DNA of 64,000 nucleotides from Marinobacter orientalis (GCF_004792665.1 NZ_SRZX01000001.1:1674001-1738000); one strand, 5' to 3'; positions 47,289 through 57,824 are shown, numbered from the stretch's first letter. Made by a program: numbers and translations. The notes: generated by a model not told the origin, from the letters alone.

Positions 47289-48695
47289 ATGAGCAACAAA
47301 AAGTCCAACCTTTATAATGCTATCCGTTTTGCCGCATTTGCCGCAGCTGCAGCACCGGCCAGTCTGATGGCTGGCGGGTTTTCCCTCAACGAGCAGAGCG
47401 CCAGCGCCATGGGTGTTGCCAACGCGGGAACGGCAGCCAACCCGGAAAACGCTACCACAGTGTTCTTTAACCCGGCCGGCATGAGCCAGCTTTCGGGCAA
47501 CAATATTTCCTTTGGTGCGGCAGTGCTGGATATTGATGCCGAGCTTAAGGAAGGCACTGGCCGCGCAGTCCGTGACAACGGCCGTCCCGTAACCGGCCGA
47601 ACCGGCGGTGATATTGCCGACCTGGCTGTCCTTCCGAATCTCTACATGACCCGCGAAGTCAACGACTGGCTGGACGTGGGTTTCGGCATTCACGTTCCCT
47701 ATGGCCTGGAGGCTGACTACGAGGATGACTTCAAGGGCCGCTTCTTCGCTGATGAGACCGAGCTGAAGGTCATTGCTTTCAGCCCGTCTATTGCCGTCAA
47801 TGATGGCAATGGCCTGTCCCTGGGTGCGGGCGTCAACATTATTTATGCCGAGGGCAAGCTCACCAAGTTCCGGGATTACAGTGGTACGGAGGCCCGCTTC
47901 GGTCTGCCAGCGGGCACTCTGGATGACGGTTACGCGGATCTCGAGGGTGATGACGTGGCACTTACCTTTGCCTTCGGCATGCTGTGGGAGCTTTCCGAGC
48001 AGACCCAGTTTGGTCTCTCTGCGCAGACCGGAACGGAACTGGAACTTGATGGTGATGCGGAAATCCGCGGTTTTCCACAGGGTGGCCTGGTTGATGGCGA
48101 ATTGGCGTTCAGTCAGCCGACAATCACTGAAAAGGCGACGGTCCCGCTGGAAATTCCGGAAAGTATCACTTTCGGTGCGCGCCACCGCCTCACTGACGCA
48201 GTGACACTCCTGGCCGGCGCGACCTGGGCGAAGTGGAGCCGCTTTGAAGCGCTGGATATAGTCAGTCGCGAGGATAATGGCCCCCTTTCTTCCCGAACCG
48301 GGCCGGCTCTGGGTGATGACCGCCTGATTGCTCATGTTTCGGAGAACTGGAAGGATACCTGGCAGGCAAATGTCGGTGCCATCTGGCAGGCCACTCCGGA
48401 ATGGGCGTTCAAAGCCGGCTACGCCTGGGACGAGTCGCCGGTAAACGAGGATTTCCGCACTGCGCGGATTCCTTCCGGTGATCGTGAATGGTTGACGCTG
48501 GGTGCACAGTACGCCGATGCCCGTTCAGGCTGGACGGTGGATGTGGCTGCCGGTGTGCTGCTGTTCGACGACGAAGAAGTTGACGAGCAGAACTACGACG
48601 TCAATGACGAGCCGATGCCGGGCGAAGCTCGCTTTCAGGGTATCTACGAGCTTGATGCCTGGAGTGCCGGCATTCAGGTCAGCAAGTCGTTCTGA
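47289..48695 (+). CDS. FadL/OmpP1-family outer membrane transporter
   Basis: 468-residue outer-membrane beta-barrel for uptake of long-chain fatty acids or other hydrophobic compounds. Signal peptide residues 1-29, then the typical plug segment GGFSLNEQSASAMGVANAG and TVFFNPAGMSQL; the chain ends in the barrel signal VSKSF with terminal Phe. Start is ATG 47289 (GGAGGA upstream); the frame is open to 47226 but that would bury the signal peptide. Substrate is unproven; with the acyl-CoA dehydrogenase in the window, fatty acid or alkane-derived lipids are plausible. Confidence 0.92.
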   Translation: MSNKKSNLYNAIRFAAFAAAAAPASLMAGGFSLNEQSASAMGVANAGTAANPENATTVFFNPAGMSQLSGNNISFGAAVLDIDAELKEGTGRAVRDNGRPVTGRTGGDIADLAVLPNLYMTREVNDWLDVGFGIHVPYGLEADYEDDFKGRFFADETELKVIAFSPSIAVNDGNGLSLGAGVNIIYAEGKLTKFRDYSGTEARFGLPAGTLDDGYADLEGDDVALTFAFGMLWELSEQTQFGLSAQTGTELELDGDAEIRGFPQGGLVDGELAFSQPTITEKATVPLEIPESITFGARHRLTDAVTLLAGATWAKWSRFEALDIVSREDNGPLSSRTGPALGDDRLIAHVSENWKDTWQANVGAIWQATPEWAFKAGYAWDESPVNEDFRTARIPSGDREWLTLGAQYADARSGWTVDVAAGVLLFDDEEVDEQNYDVNDEPMPGEARFQGIYELDAWSAGIQVSKSF

Positions 48696-48743
48696 TGGCG
48701 TCCTCTGGCAGGCCGGGCGGCCTTTCCCGCTCAGCCTGCCGGC

Positions 48744-51482
48744 TTAATGTGCTTCGTCCCAGTTGTTGCCAACGCCGGCTTCCACCAGCAGCGGAACATC
48801 CAGCCTGGCAGCTGCCGACATCCGCTTCTCCAGGCCTTCACGGATTTTCTCCACCGCTGACTCCCGTACTTCCAGGATTAACTCGTCGTGTACCTGCAGA
48901 ATCATCCGGGCGTCATCCTGGTGATTCTCCAGCAGCCAGTCCTCCACACTGACCATGGCCCGTTTGATGATGTCTGCCGCGGTTCCCTGCATGGGCGCGT
49001 TGATGGCGGTGCGTTCCGCTGCCTGCTGCATCTGTTTGTTGCGGGCGTTGATTTCCGGCAGATACAGGCGGCGGCCGAAAAGGGTTTCAACGTAGCCATC
49101 GTCGTGGGCCTGCTTGCGGATATTGTCCATGTATCTTAGAACGCCGGGGTAGCGCTCGAAGTAACGATCGATGTATTCCTGGGCCTGGGTGCGGCCCACA
49201 TCCAGCTGGCGCGCCAGGCCGAACGCTGACATCCCATAGATAAGCCCGAAGTTGATGGCCTTGGCGCTGCGGCGCTGGTCACCAGACACGTCGCCCACGG
49301 CCACGCCAAACACTTCCCCGGCAGTAGCCCGGTGAATGTCCTCGCCTTTTTCGAATGCCGTCAGCAGCCCCTTGTCGCCAGAGAGGTGCGCCATAATCCG
49401 CAGTTCAATCTGGGAATAATCCGCTGCCATCAGTTTGTAGCCGTCCGGTGCCACAAAGGCCTGGCGGATACGGCGCCCCTCTTCGCTGCGGATGGGAATG
49501 TTCTGCAGGTTGGGCTCGGAGGAAGACAGCCGTCCGGTAGCTGTCACCGCCTGATGGTAGGAGGTGTGAATCCTGCCGGTACGGGGATGGATCAGCTCTG
49601 GCAGCGTGTCGGTGTAAGTGGATTTGAGCTTGCTCAGGCTCCGATGCTCCAGGATCAGCCGGGGCAGGGCGTATTCATGGGCCAGCTCCTGAAGCACGGC
49701 TTCTGCCGTAGAGGGGGCCCCTTTCGGGGTTTTCTTCCCCACCGGCAGCCCCATTTTCTCGTAGAAGATGGTTTGCAGTTGCTTCGGGGAGCCCAGGTTG
49801 AAGATTTCCCCCGCTTCGTCGTGGGCCTCTTTCTCGAGCTCCGCCATGCGTTCCGCCAGTTCCTGGCTGTGCTTGCGCAGCGTGCTGGCGCTGATCATCG
49901 CCCCCCGTTGCTCCATCCGCGACAGCACCGGCACCAGCGGCAGATCGATGTTTTCATACACCTCCAGCAAGCGCCCTGTTTTCTCCAGTTGCGGGCGCAG
50001 CACGTGATGCAGGCGCAGAGTGATGTCGGCATCCTCAGCGGCGTAGGGGCCTGCCTGTTCCAGGTCAATCTGGTTAAAGGTCAGCTGTTTGGCGCCCTTG
50101 CCGGCAATGGATTCGAAGGTGATGGCCTGCTCGCCGAGATACTTCAGTGCCAGGGAATTCATGTCATGGCGCGAGCCCACCGAATTGAGGACATAGGACT
50201 CCAGCATGGTGTCTTCTGCGATACCTTCGAGGCTGATACCATGATTGGCCAGAACGTTCTTGTCGTACTTGAGATTCTGGCCGAGCTTGGCTTTTTTCGG
50301 GTCTTCCAGCAGCGGTTTCAGCTGCTCCAGCACTGCGCTCCGGTCCAGTTGTTCCGGCGCGCCCATGTAATCGTGGCCCAAGGGAATATAGGCAGCTTCG
50401 CCCGGCTCGATGGCGAAGGATACCCCAACGATTTCCGCGTCCATATAACGCAGGCTGGTTGTTTCTGTGTCAAACGCGAACAGGGGGGCCTTGCCGAGGC
50501 GTTCAATCCAGCTGTCCAACTCTGCCTGGTCAGTGACAACCGTGTAGTTTCTTTCTGTGGCGGCAGACGGTTTGCTGCTGTTATCGCCACTGTTGCCGGT
50601 CTTGCTGCTGTCGGAGTCACTTCCGTTTTCGAGTTCCGCAATCCAGGAACGGAGCTCGTACTCCCGGAACAGTTCAAGCAGCCTGTCGTCGTCCTGGGTT
50701 CTCAGTTTGAGGTCTTCGAGCCCGAACTCCAGGTCCACATCGGTTCTGATGGTAGCCAGCTCGCGGCTTAACGGGAGGGTGTCTCTGGCTTCCCGCAGAT
50801 GCTCGCCAATTTTGCCCTTGACCTCGTCAGCGTGTTCAATAATGCCATCCAGATCGTTCCAGGCCTGCAGCCATTTAACCGCGGTTTTCGGGCCACACTT
50901 GTTCACGCCGGGAATGTTGTCCACCTTGTCGCCTACCAGTGCCAGGTAATCAACAATCTGTTCCGGGGTAATGCCGAACTTTTCTATCACACCTTCCCGA
51001 TCCATGCGGGTGTCGGTCATGGTGTTGATCAGGGTGACGTGGTCGCTGACCAGTTGCGCCATGTCCTTGTCGCCGGTGGAGATCACCACATCGATCCCTT
51101 TGCTGGTGGCTTCATTCGCCAGGGTGCCGATCACGTCGTCGGCTTCCACGCCACTGACGATCAACAGCGGCAGCCCCATGGCGCGAACCATGTCATGGAT
51201 CGGCTGAATCTGGACTGCCAGGTCATCAGGCATTGGCGGGCGAGTCGCCTTGTAATCTGCGTACAGGTCATTGCGGAAGGTCTTGCCCTTGGCGTCGAAC
51301 ACCACGACCATTTTTGAGCCCGGAAAATCCTGCTCCAGTTTCCGGATCATGCTGATGACGCCCTTGATAGCTCCGGTAGGATGTTCCTTGCTGGTCATCA
51401 GGGGTGGCAGGGCATGATAGGCTCGGAAAAGGTAAGACGAGCCGTCTACTAGAACCACGGGCGGAGTCTGCTGTTGTGTCAT
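48744..51482 (-). CDS. polA: DNA polymerase I
   Basis: 912 residues with all three domains: 5'-3' FEN nuclease (1-290, opening VVLVDGSSYLFRAYHAL), 3'-5' exonuclease (about 310-500, FDTETTSL with both acidic ligands, so proofreading is probably active), and polymerase (about 510-912, motif A DYSQIELRIMAHLSGD, motif B RRSAKAINFGLIYG, motif C QVHDELILEV). An Asp/Ser/Gly/Lys linker around 285-305 joins the first two. The open frame continues to 51671, but ATG 51482 matches the family start. It diverges from DUF2782, as in Pseudomonas. Confidence 0.96.
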   Translation of the reverse strand: MTQQQTPPVVLVDGSSYLFRAYHALPPLMTSKEHPTGAIKGVISMIRKLEQDFPGSKMVVVFDAKGKTFRNDLYADYKATRPPMPDDLAVQIQPIHDMVRAMGLPLLIVSGVEADDVIGTLANEATSKGIDVVISTGDKDMAQLVSDHVTLINTMTDTRMDREGVIEKFGITPEQIVDYLALVGDKVDNIPGVNKCGPKTAVKWLQAWNDLDGIIEHADEVKGKIGEHLREARDTLPLSRELATIRTDVDLEFGLEDLKLRTQDDDRLLELFREYELRSWIAELENGSDSDSSKTGNSGDNSSKPSAATERNYTVVTDQAELDSWIERLGKAPLFAFDTETTSLRYMDAEIVGVSFAIEPGEAAYIPLGHDYMGAPEQLDRSAVLEQLKPLLEDPKKAKLGQNLKYDKNVLANHGISLEGIAEDTMLESYVLNSVGSRHDMNSLALKYLGEQAITFESIAGKGAKQLTFNQIDLEQAGPYAAEDADITLRLHHVLRPQLEKTGRLLEVYENIDLPLVPVLSRMEQRGAMISASTLRKHSQELAERMAELEKEAHDEAGEIFNLGSPKQLQTIFYEKMGLPVGKKTPKGAPSTAEAVLQELAHEYALPRLILEHRSLSKLKSTYTDTLPELIHPRTGRIHTSYHQAVTATGRLSSSEPNLQNIPIRSEEGRRIRQAFVAPDGYKLMAADYSQIELRIMAHLSGDKGLLTAFEKGEDIHRATAGEVFGVAVGDVSGDQRRSAKAINFGLIYGMSAFGLARQLDVGRTQAQEYIDRYFERYPGVLRYMDNIRKQAHDDGYVETLFGRRLYLPEINARNKQMQQAAERTAINAPMQGTAADIIKRAMVSVEDWLLENHQDDARMILQVHDELILEVRESAVEKIREGLEKRMSAAARLDVPLLVEAGVGNNWDEAH

Positions 51483-51604
51483 ATCAAAACGGATCCGGAT
51501 TCTGATTGAAGCGTTGAATGGCTTGTGCAACTCTGACAGCAAGCGGCATTGATTCGCAGTGTCAGGTCGGCTTTCAGCCTCCTTAAACAGAGTGGAAGAG
51601 TAAC

Positions 51605-51946
51605 ATGAAAATGAAACGTATCGCCTGCTGGGGCCTTGTGTTGGGTGTATTATCAGGGCCTGTGACAGCACAGGAAAGCATGGATGACAGCGAGGTTGTG
51701 AAGACGCCTCAGGAACCTCTGGTGGTTTCTGACTACCAGCCCTCCACCGACGGCCCCCAGGTTGTTATCCGCCCCGGAGAACAGGAGGTCTTCTATGAGT
51801 ACCGGGTGAACGGTCAGCTGATGGAAATCAAGGTGGTGCCCGAAGTAGGGCCAGAGTACTACCTCGTGCCAGCAGAGGGCGGCGGATGGATCCGCGAGAA
51901 TGAGACCGACATGCTGGTGCCAAGCTGGGTTATCTTCAGCTGGTAA
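51605..51946 (+). CDS. DUF2782 domain protein
   Basis: 113-residue periplasmic or membrane-anchored protein. Signal peptide residues 1-22 (ends PVTAQ), then DUF2782: VVIRPGEQEVFYEYRVNGQLMEIKVVP (shown in part) and YYLVPAEGGGWI, ending PSWVIFSW. The family occurs next to polA in Pseudomonas and relatives; its function is unknown. The GAGTGGAAGAG before ATG can act as binding site. Confidence 0.87.
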   Translation: MKMKRIACWGLVLGVLSGPVTAQESMDDSEVVKTPQEPLVVSDYQPSTDGPQVVIRPGEQEVFYEYRVNGQLMEIKVVPEVGPEYYLVPAEGGGWIRENETDMLVPSWVIFSW

Positions 51947-52082
51947 TTGATTTCGCGGTTTAGTATGAACATTCTAATTTTAAACCGTAGTCTTACCCAT
52001 GTGATCACAAGACGGCACAGATTCCCTGGCCGCGACGATGCAACTTTTCATGTTTCGCATCCACAAACTAAGGAGATCCATC

Positions 52083-52505
52083 ATGGGTAAACTCAAGAGC
52101 TATCAAGAACAACTTCAGGACATGGTAGAAAAAGGCATCAATGCTGCAGAAGAGCAGCAGAAAAAGCTGGCTTCCAAGCCTTTCGAGTATGCTGAAAAGC
52201 TGGAATCAGGTGCACGTGAGTACAGCGTCAAGAACCTGCGTACCCGTTACTACGGTTACAGTGAAAGCCTGTTTGACCAGTTGCGTAACCTGAACACTCG
52301 TGTCGGCAGTTTCGCGGCCGATCTGGTTGCCAAGCTGGAGAAAGAAGCAGCTGAAGGTGCAGATGTCGTTGCCGACGCAGCGGACGAAGCGACCAGCGTT
52401 GCCCAGTCAACCAAGGCAACTGCCCAGGCCAAGAAGCCGACTGCACGCAAGACCACTGCGCGCAAAAGCACCAGCACTACCAAGAGTGATTCCGCCACTG
52501 CCTGA
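52083..52505 (+). CDS. Phasin-like protein with histone-like C-terminal tail
   Basis: 140 residues. Residues 1-95 are predicted helical and amphipathic (SYQEQLQDMVEKGINAAEEQ, FDQLRNLNTRVGSFAADLVAKL in parts), like phasins that coat storage granules. Residues ~96-140 are Ala/Lys/Thr-rich with repeats KKPTARKTTARKSTS like histone H1 or PhaF tails that bind DNA. The strong AAGGAG 8 nt before ATG and a strong terminator suggest high expression. No PHA synthase is in the window, so granule association is inferred; a nucleoid protein is the alternative. Confidence 0.75.
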   Translation: MGKLKSYQEQLQDMVEKGINAAEEQQKKLASKPFEYAEKLESGAREYSVKNLRTRYYGYSESLFDQLRNLNTRVGSFAADLVAKLEKEAAEGADVVADAADEATSVAQSTKATAQAKKPTARKTTARKSTSTTKSDSATA

Positions 52506-52531
52506 TTGGCAAACGGAAAAAGCTCAAACAG

Positions 52532-52560
52532 AAAAGGTCACCGCTGAGGTGACCTTTTTT
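52532..52560. terminator. Terminator after the phasin-like gene
   Basis: AAAAGGTCACC - GCTGA - GGTGACCTTTTTT. Its A and T flanks allow it to act on both strands, serving this gene and the convergent DUF4124 gene that ends at 52603. Confidence 0.88.
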
Positions 52561-52602
52561 GTGTCTGTTTTTTGTGGCTGCGTTCTGTCTCATGGGCTGC
52601 TG

Positions 52603-53250
52603 TTATTTTTTCGCCTCGTCCGGCTCCAGCGGTATAGTTCGTTTTTCGCCGGTTATCTCCTCAAGCCGTTCAATATCTTCCTCAAATCGCTTCCGCAAAG
52701 CCTTGATATCGGCATTCTGGGAATCGATTTCCCGTTCGATATCCTCAATCTGGGATTCCAGGCGCCGTATTTTCTTGAGTGTTGAACCGGGGATGTCACG
52801 GCCGGAGCGTTCCAGGTCTGCGGCCCGGCTCTGCTCGCTGTCCAGTTGATTGATGATTACCGAGATGTTGCCTCTTTTAAGCTGATTCAGCCCCTGCAGC
52901 TCTCGAATTTTCCGGTGCATGGCACGCACAGCGTCGTCGGGATGGCTGAATCGTTCCAGAAGCTTGCGATCAAGTTCCCTTTGCCTTTCTTCCTCGGCTT
53001 CGCGTCGCTCTTGTGCTTCCCTGGCCGCAATTTCTTCTTCCGTCGGTGCCGGATCAACCGTTTCGATCACGCGCCCGTTCTTGCTGAGAATATCGTAACC
53101 CCGTTCGGAGGCTTCCTGGGGAATGGTATTGCTGATGACAACCTGACCGTTTTCATCCAGGTAACGGTACATCCGGGCTTCCGCAATGGTGGTAAGTGTC
53201 ATTGCGGCCACAGCAGATACAGCGATTGAAAACCTGGTCAGACGATTCAT
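52603..53250 (-). CDS. DUF4124 domain protein with coiled coil
   Basis: 215 residues. Signal peptide 1-25, then DUF4124 (MYRYLDENGQVVISNTIP, a short domain frequent in periplasmic proteins), then charged helices and a long coiled coil: EAQERREAEEERQRELDRKL and a C-terminal heptad region from about 130 to 205. Probably periplasmic. No specific role is known. Convergent with the phasin-like gene. Confidence 0.85.
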   Translation of the reverse strand: MNRLTRFSIAVSAVAAMTLTTIAEARMYRYLDENGQVVISNTIPQEASERGYDILSKNGRVIETVDPAPTEEEIAAREAQERREAEEERQRELDRKLLERFSHPDDAVRAMHRKIRELQGLNQLKRGNISVIINQLDSEQSRAADLERSGRDIPGSTLKKIRRLESQIEDIEREIDSQNADIKALRKRFEEDIERLEEITGEKRTIPLEPDEAKK

Positions 53251-53332
53251 GGTGAAGGACTGGCGCTCCGATCAAAACGGGTTGTGTCAGCAGGAAGCAT
53301 AACAAAAGCTGGAACAGAAACCATGCCCGGTT

Positions 53333-53971
53333 TCAGACACCGTACTCATTCCGGTAGGCGGCGACCTTTTGGGCATATTCATCAAATCCCGGCCTGCTCT
53401 GAAGGTAATCAAGAACCTGGTCAAGCGTGATGATGCTGACAACCGGGATGTCAAATTCCTTTCTCACTTCCTGTATCGCAGAGAGTTCGCCCACACCCCG
53501 TTCCTGGCGGTCAAGCGCGATCAGAACCCCGGCCGGCTCCGCGCCCGCTGCGCGAATAATCTCGATCGATTCGCGGATAGCGGTGCCCGCGGTGATAACA
53601 TCGTCAACAATGAGTACATTGCCCTGCAGAGGAGCTCCAACGATATTGCCGCCTTCGCCGTGGTTCTTGTCTTCCTTGCGGTTGAAGGCAAAGGGTTTGC
53701 TGTCGCCTTCCGCCGCCAGGGCCATGGCCGTCACCGTTGCCAACGGTATGCCCTTATAGGCAGGGCCAAAAATAATGTCATAATCCAGCCCGCTGCGTTT
53801 CAGTGCAGCGGCATAAGCCTTGCTTAACTCAAGCAGATCCTTACCGGTATTAAACAGTCCCGCATTGAAAAAGTAGGGACTGGTGCGGCCGGATTTGAGC
53901 GTGAAATCGCCGAAGCGAAGAACATTACGGCGGATAGCAAATTCAATAAACTGTTGCTGATAGTCGTGCAT
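53333..53971 (-). CDS. pyrE: Orotate phosphoribosyltransferase
   Basis: Pyrimidine synthesis: orotate plus PRPP to OMP. 212 residues; PRPP-binding motif [13 protein letters not shown] at 119-131; [16 protein letters not shown] at the N-terminus and [10 protein letters not shown] flexible loop at 99-108. It diverges from crc with 81 nt between, the gene pairing known from Pseudomonas. Confidence 0.95.
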   Translation of the reverse strand: MHDYQQQFIEFAIRRNVLRFGDFTLKSGRTSPYFFNAGLFNTGKDLLELSKAYAAALKRSGLDYDIIFGPAYKGIPLATVTAMALAAEGDSKPFAFNRKEDKNHGEGGNIVGAPLQGNVLIVDDVITAGTAIRESIEIIRAAGAEPAGVLIALDRQERGVGELSAIQEVRKEFDIPVVSIITLDQVLDYLQSRPGFDEYAQKVAAYRNEYGV

Positions 53972-54052
53972 GACAGGGCTTCTGGCGGGTGTGGATCTTT
54001 AATTAACGCGTAAAACCGGTATCATACACACAAACCGAATCAGGGAACACGT

Positions 54053-54859
54053 ATGCGGGTAGTATCAATCAGCGTCAACGGTCTGGCCCAGGCTGTTGAA
54101 AAAGGTTTCTTTGAATGGCTGGCCAGGCAGGATGCTGACGTGGTCTGCGTTCAGGACCACCGCATGCGGGCGTACGAGATCGAGGATTACAACCTGATCC
54201 CGGAGGGCTACGAGGCCTACTTTATTGATGGCGAGCACAACGAGGACGGCGGTGTGGGTATCTATACCCGCCATTTCCCCAAGGCAATCATGTACGGCTT
54301 TGCCAATGAGCAGGCAGATCGCGAGGGTCGCTTTATCCAGGCTGATTTCGACAAGGTGTCCGTTGCCAGCGTCCTCTCTCCCTGCGCCCTGGGCCGGGAA
54401 GATGAACTGACTGGCGACGATGATCTGACCGTGCTTGATCACAAGGACGACTTTATGGAAGCTTTTGGCCTTCATATGCAGAAAACCCTGCGCAAGCGCC
54501 GCCAGTTCATCTTCTGCGCCAACCTGCAGACTGCTCATCACGTAACTGATGCCAGCCCGCTTTATCACAAGACCGACTTCTCCGGTTTTCTGCCCCACGA
54601 ACGGGCATGGCTGGACCGTCTGTTTGATGAAATGGGCTGTGTTGATGCGTTCCGTGATATCAACAAGCAGAGCAACCAGTACACCTGGTGGCCCGAGCAG
54701 GCCGAGGGTTCGCGCAAGAGCGCAGGAATCCGGGTGGATTACCAGCTTCTGACGCCGGGCATCCGCAAGACCATCCGGGACGGCTGGATTGATGACAGCA
54801 CCCGTTTTTCCGATCACGCGCCGGTAATAATGGATTACGACATAGAGATCGGACAGTAG
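54053..54859 (+). CDS. crc: Catabolite repression control protein Crc
   Basis: 268-residue protein with an exonuclease III-like fold. In Pseudomonas Crc works with Hfq to repress translation of catabolic mRNAs. Position between pyrE and rph is the crc locus. ExoIII catalytic residues are altered as in Crc: the glutamate is D35 (VCVQDHR), and the GDxN motif reads FCANLQT; the SDHAP and RVDYQLLTPG segments remain. Nuclease activity is therefore unlikely. GGGAA precedes ATG. The stop is followed at once by a REP-like palindrome. Confidence 0.88.
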   Translation: MRVVSISVNGLAQAVEKGFFEWLARQDADVVCVQDHRMRAYEIEDYNLIPEGYEAYFIDGEHNEDGGVGIYTRHFPKAIMYGFANEQADREGRFIQADFDKVSVASVLSPCALGREDELTGDDDLTVLDHKDDFMEAFGLHMQKTLRKRRQFIFCANLQTAHHVTDASPLYHKTDFSGFLPHERAWLDRLFDEMGCVDAFRDINKQSNQYTWWPEQAEGSRKSAGIRVDYQLLTPGIRKTIRDGWIDDSTRFSDHAPVIMDYDIEIGQ

Positions 54860-54887
54860 GTCGGATTAGCCAAAGGCGTAATCCGAC
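54856..54887. repeat. Dispersed palindromic repeat, copy 2
   Basis: GTAGG flank, then GTCGGATTA - GCCAAAGGCG - TAATCCGAC with perfect 9-bp arms. It begins on the crc stop codon and fills most of the gap to rph. Related to the element at 30628-30659. Confidence 0.7.
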
Positions 54888-54905
54888 AAACCGCGTCGCA
54901 GAAAA

Positions 54906-55622
54906 CTACACTTCCAGAGCCGCCTTCTGCACCTCAAACAACTGCCCGATACCCAACCTGGCCAGTTTCAACATGCCGTCCAGCTCTTCCTGAGAAAAAG
55001 GCGCAGCCTCCGCCGTCCCCTGAACCTCAATAAACCCGCCCTGGTCCGTCATGATCACATTCATGTCCGTCTCGGCTTCCGAATCCTCGGGATAATCCAG
55101 GTCCAGAACCGGCGTGCCCCTGTAAACACCGACAGAAAATGCCGCCACCATCTGCTTCAGTGGTGACTTCTTCAGCCGACCTTCTTTCACCAGGTGATTC
55201 AGGGCGTCCACAAGCGCCACACAGCCACCGGTAATAGCGGCTGTACGGGTGCCACCATCAGCCTGTATAACGTCGCAGTCGATGGTAATCGAATGCTCGC
55301 CCAGGGCGCTCAGGTCCACAGCGGCCCGCAGGGAGCGACCGATCAGGCGCTGGATTTCAACGGTACGGCCACCCTGTTTACCACGGGCGGCTTCCCGGCC
55401 CATACGACTGCCAGTGGAGCGCGGCAGCATACCGTACTCGGCGGTAATCCAGCCCTTGCCTTCACCCCGCAGAAACGGCGGAACCTTGTTCTCGATAGAG
55501 GCGGTGCAGATCACCCTGGTATCGCCAAATTCCACCAGTACGGAGCCTTCGGCGTGGCGGGTGTAGTGGCGGGTGATGCGAATATCCCGGGATTGCTCCG
55601 GCGTTCTTCCGCTCGGTCTCAT
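54906..55622 (-). CDS. rph: Ribonuclease PH
   Basis: Phosphorolytic 3'-5' exoribonuclease that trims tRNA precursors. 238 residues, the normal size. MRPSGR at the N-terminus, [18 protein letters not shown], and RSLRAAVDL and [15 protein letters not shown] in the active region are all present. The open frame continues far upstream (to 56681) antisense to yicC, but ATG 55622 is the family start. It diverges from yicC, 165 nt apart. Confidence 0.95.
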   Translation of the reverse strand: MRPSGRTPEQSRDIRITRHYTRHAEGSVLVEFGDTRVICTASIENKVPPFLRGEGKGWITAEYGMLPRSTGSRMGREAARGKQGGRTVEIQRLIGRSLRAAVDLSALGEHSITIDCDVIQADGGTRTAAITGGCVALVDALNHLVKEGRLKKSPLKQMVAAFSVGVYRGTPVLDLDYPEDSEAETDMNVIMTDQGGFIEVQGTAEAAPFSQEELDGMLKLARLGIGQLFEVQKAALEV

Positions 55623-55787
55623 AGTCGTTCCTGGTATCAGTAGTGAGTGTTCCGGGTGGATCGCCCGGATTGATTGCAATGTCGAAAGATTGCGGAGTAT
55701 AACACGCACTTGAGGGCGTCTGTTCGCTGTGCATGCGGTCACCCTGCTAAACTGGAAATCCTGCTTCTTTGCAAATGCGGAGTCACC

Positions 55788-56654
55788 ATGATCAGAAGTA
55801 TGACGGCCTTTGCCCGCCAGGACACCCAGGAGGACTGGGGCACGCTGACCTGCGAGATTCGCACTGTCAACCATCGCTATCTGGAGCCGTCCTTCCGATT
55901 GCCGGAGGCGCTCAGGGAACTGGAAAACACGTTTCGCGATCAGCTTCGCAAAAAGCTGGGCCGGGGCAAGGTGGATGTGGCCTTTCGCCTGCAGACGACC
56001 GAAACTGCGTCTCAGGGCTTCGAGATAAACGAGGAGGTGGCCCATGCGGTGAATGAGGCGGCGAACCACATCAACAGGATGCTGGATAACCCGGCGCATG
56101 TGAGTGCCCTGGATGTCCTCAAGTGGCCCGGGGTCTTGGCCTCCACCGAACAGGACTATGGCCCGGCCCGCAAGGCGGCTGGAGAGCTGTTTGAGCGCAC
56201 CATGAATGAGCTGGTGGCAGTCAGGGAGCGCGAAGGGGAGCGCTTGCGCCCGCTTTTTGACGACCGGCTTGCCACCATGGGCAAACTGGTTGCCGAGGTT
56301 CGGGAGCGCATGCCGGAACTGCTTCGTGCCCAGGAAGAACAGCTGAAAAACCGCTTCGAACAGGCGAAGGTTGAGATCGATGCGGATCGCATTGCCCAGG
56401 AAATGGTAATGCTGGCGCAGAAAAGCGACGTGGCCGAGGAGCTGGACCGGCTGGATGCCCACATCAGTGAAGTCTCGGAAACGCTCCAGGGGGATGACGC
56501 CATCGGCCGGCGGCTGGATTTCCTGATGCAGGAGCTTAACCGCGAGGCCAATACGCTCAGCAGCAAAAGCATCGACGCCCGGGTGACCAGGGCGGCTGTG
56601 GACCTGAAAGTGCTTATCGAGCAGATGCGCGAGCAGGTGCAGAATCTGGAGTGA
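55788..56654 (+). CDS. yicC: YicC family endoribonuclease
   Basis: 288 residues. The N-terminal SMTAFAR...[20 protein letters not shown] and C-terminal [29 protein letters not shown] region (here [19 protein letters not shown]) define the family. In E. coli YicC is reported to cleave or promote decay of the sRNA RyhB. ATG 55788 with GGAG upstream is chosen; the frame is open further upstream. It is followed by gmk at 118 nt. Confidence 0.93.
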   Translation: MIRSMTAFARQDTQEDWGTLTCEIRTVNHRYLEPSFRLPEALRELENTFRDQLRKKLGRGKVDVAFRLQTTETASQGFEINEEVAHAVNEAANHINRMLDNPAHVSALDVLKWPGVLASTEQDYGPARKAAGELFERTMNELVAVREREGERLRPLFDDRLATMGKLVAEVRERMPELLRAQEEQLKNRFEQAKVEIDADRIAQEMVMLAQKSDVAEELDRLDAHISEVSETLQGDDAIGRRLDFLMQELNREANTLSSKSIDARVTRAAVDLKVLIEQMREQVQNLE

Positions 56655-56741
56655 TGCCCGTTGGGTGCGGGGGGCGAGCAAAGACCGTATAATCCTGCCC
56701 TCATTGTTACTGCGGCAGGCGGGTTGTCCCGCGCCAGTTGA

Positions 56742-57404
<663 letters not shown>

Positions 57405-57496
57405 GCACGGCTTTTTAGCTGTATACAAATTGAGCCGGTATCATTACACTACGCGGTCTGCTGAAATCAGTCATCATTGCTATTGTCGGGGAAGTT

Positions 57497-57709
57497 ATGG
57501 CACGAGTTACCGTTGAAGATTGCCTTGAACACGTTGATAACCGGTTCCAGCTGGTTATGCTGGCCACCAAGCGCGCCCGCCAGATCGCGACCAAGGGCTT
57601 TGAGCCGCTGGTTCCTGAAGAGAATGACAAGCCAACCGTAATTGCTCTGCGCGAAATCGCCGAGGGCAAGATCTCCCGCGATCTTCTCAAGGAAGATGAC
57701 GAAGATTAA
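57497..57709 (+). CDS. rpoZ: RNA polymerase omega subunit
   Basis: 70-residue subunit that helps assemble RNA polymerase and contributes to the ppGpp site. The conserved [20 protein letters not shown] and [15 protein letters not shown] segments are complete. It is somewhat shorter at the acidic C-terminus than the E. coli protein (91 residues). GGGGAAG precedes ATG. A terminator lies between it and spoT. Confidence 0.95.
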   Translation: MARVTVEDCLEHVDNRFQLVMLATKRARQIATKGFEPLVPEENDKPTVIALREIAEGKISRDLLKEDDED

Positions 57710-57783
57710 GGCTGAAGGCGGCTGAAAACCGGAATATTTTTCCGCTGGGCCGGGCGAAGGCATTGAAATCTGTTCTTGCGGTT

Positions 57784-57800
57784 TTATAGTGTATCTATAA
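57784..57800. promoter_or_regulatory. Palindrome in the spoT leader region
   Basis: TTATAG - TGTAT - CTATAA, perfect 6-bp arms, 25 nt before the terminator hairpin. It could be an operator or contain the -10 of a spoT promoter; no activity can be inferred. Confidence 0.3.
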
Positions 57801-57824
57801 GCATTACGTAAGAACGTCGGAAGG

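Noticed and set aside
49332..50771. 479-codon plus-strand frame opposite polA
   Set aside because: Lies wholly within the polymerase gene, which has complete domain motifs; composition (Gln/His/Phe-rich) is typical of antisense shadows.
52000..52009. TGTGATCACA as a CRP/Vfr site
   Set aside because: The half-sites are fused; CRP sites need TGTGA-N6-TCACA, so the spacing is wrong.
55623..56681. N-terminal extension of the rph frame across yicC
   Set aside because: The family starts at MRPSGR (55622); the extension is antisense to yicC, which is a real gene.
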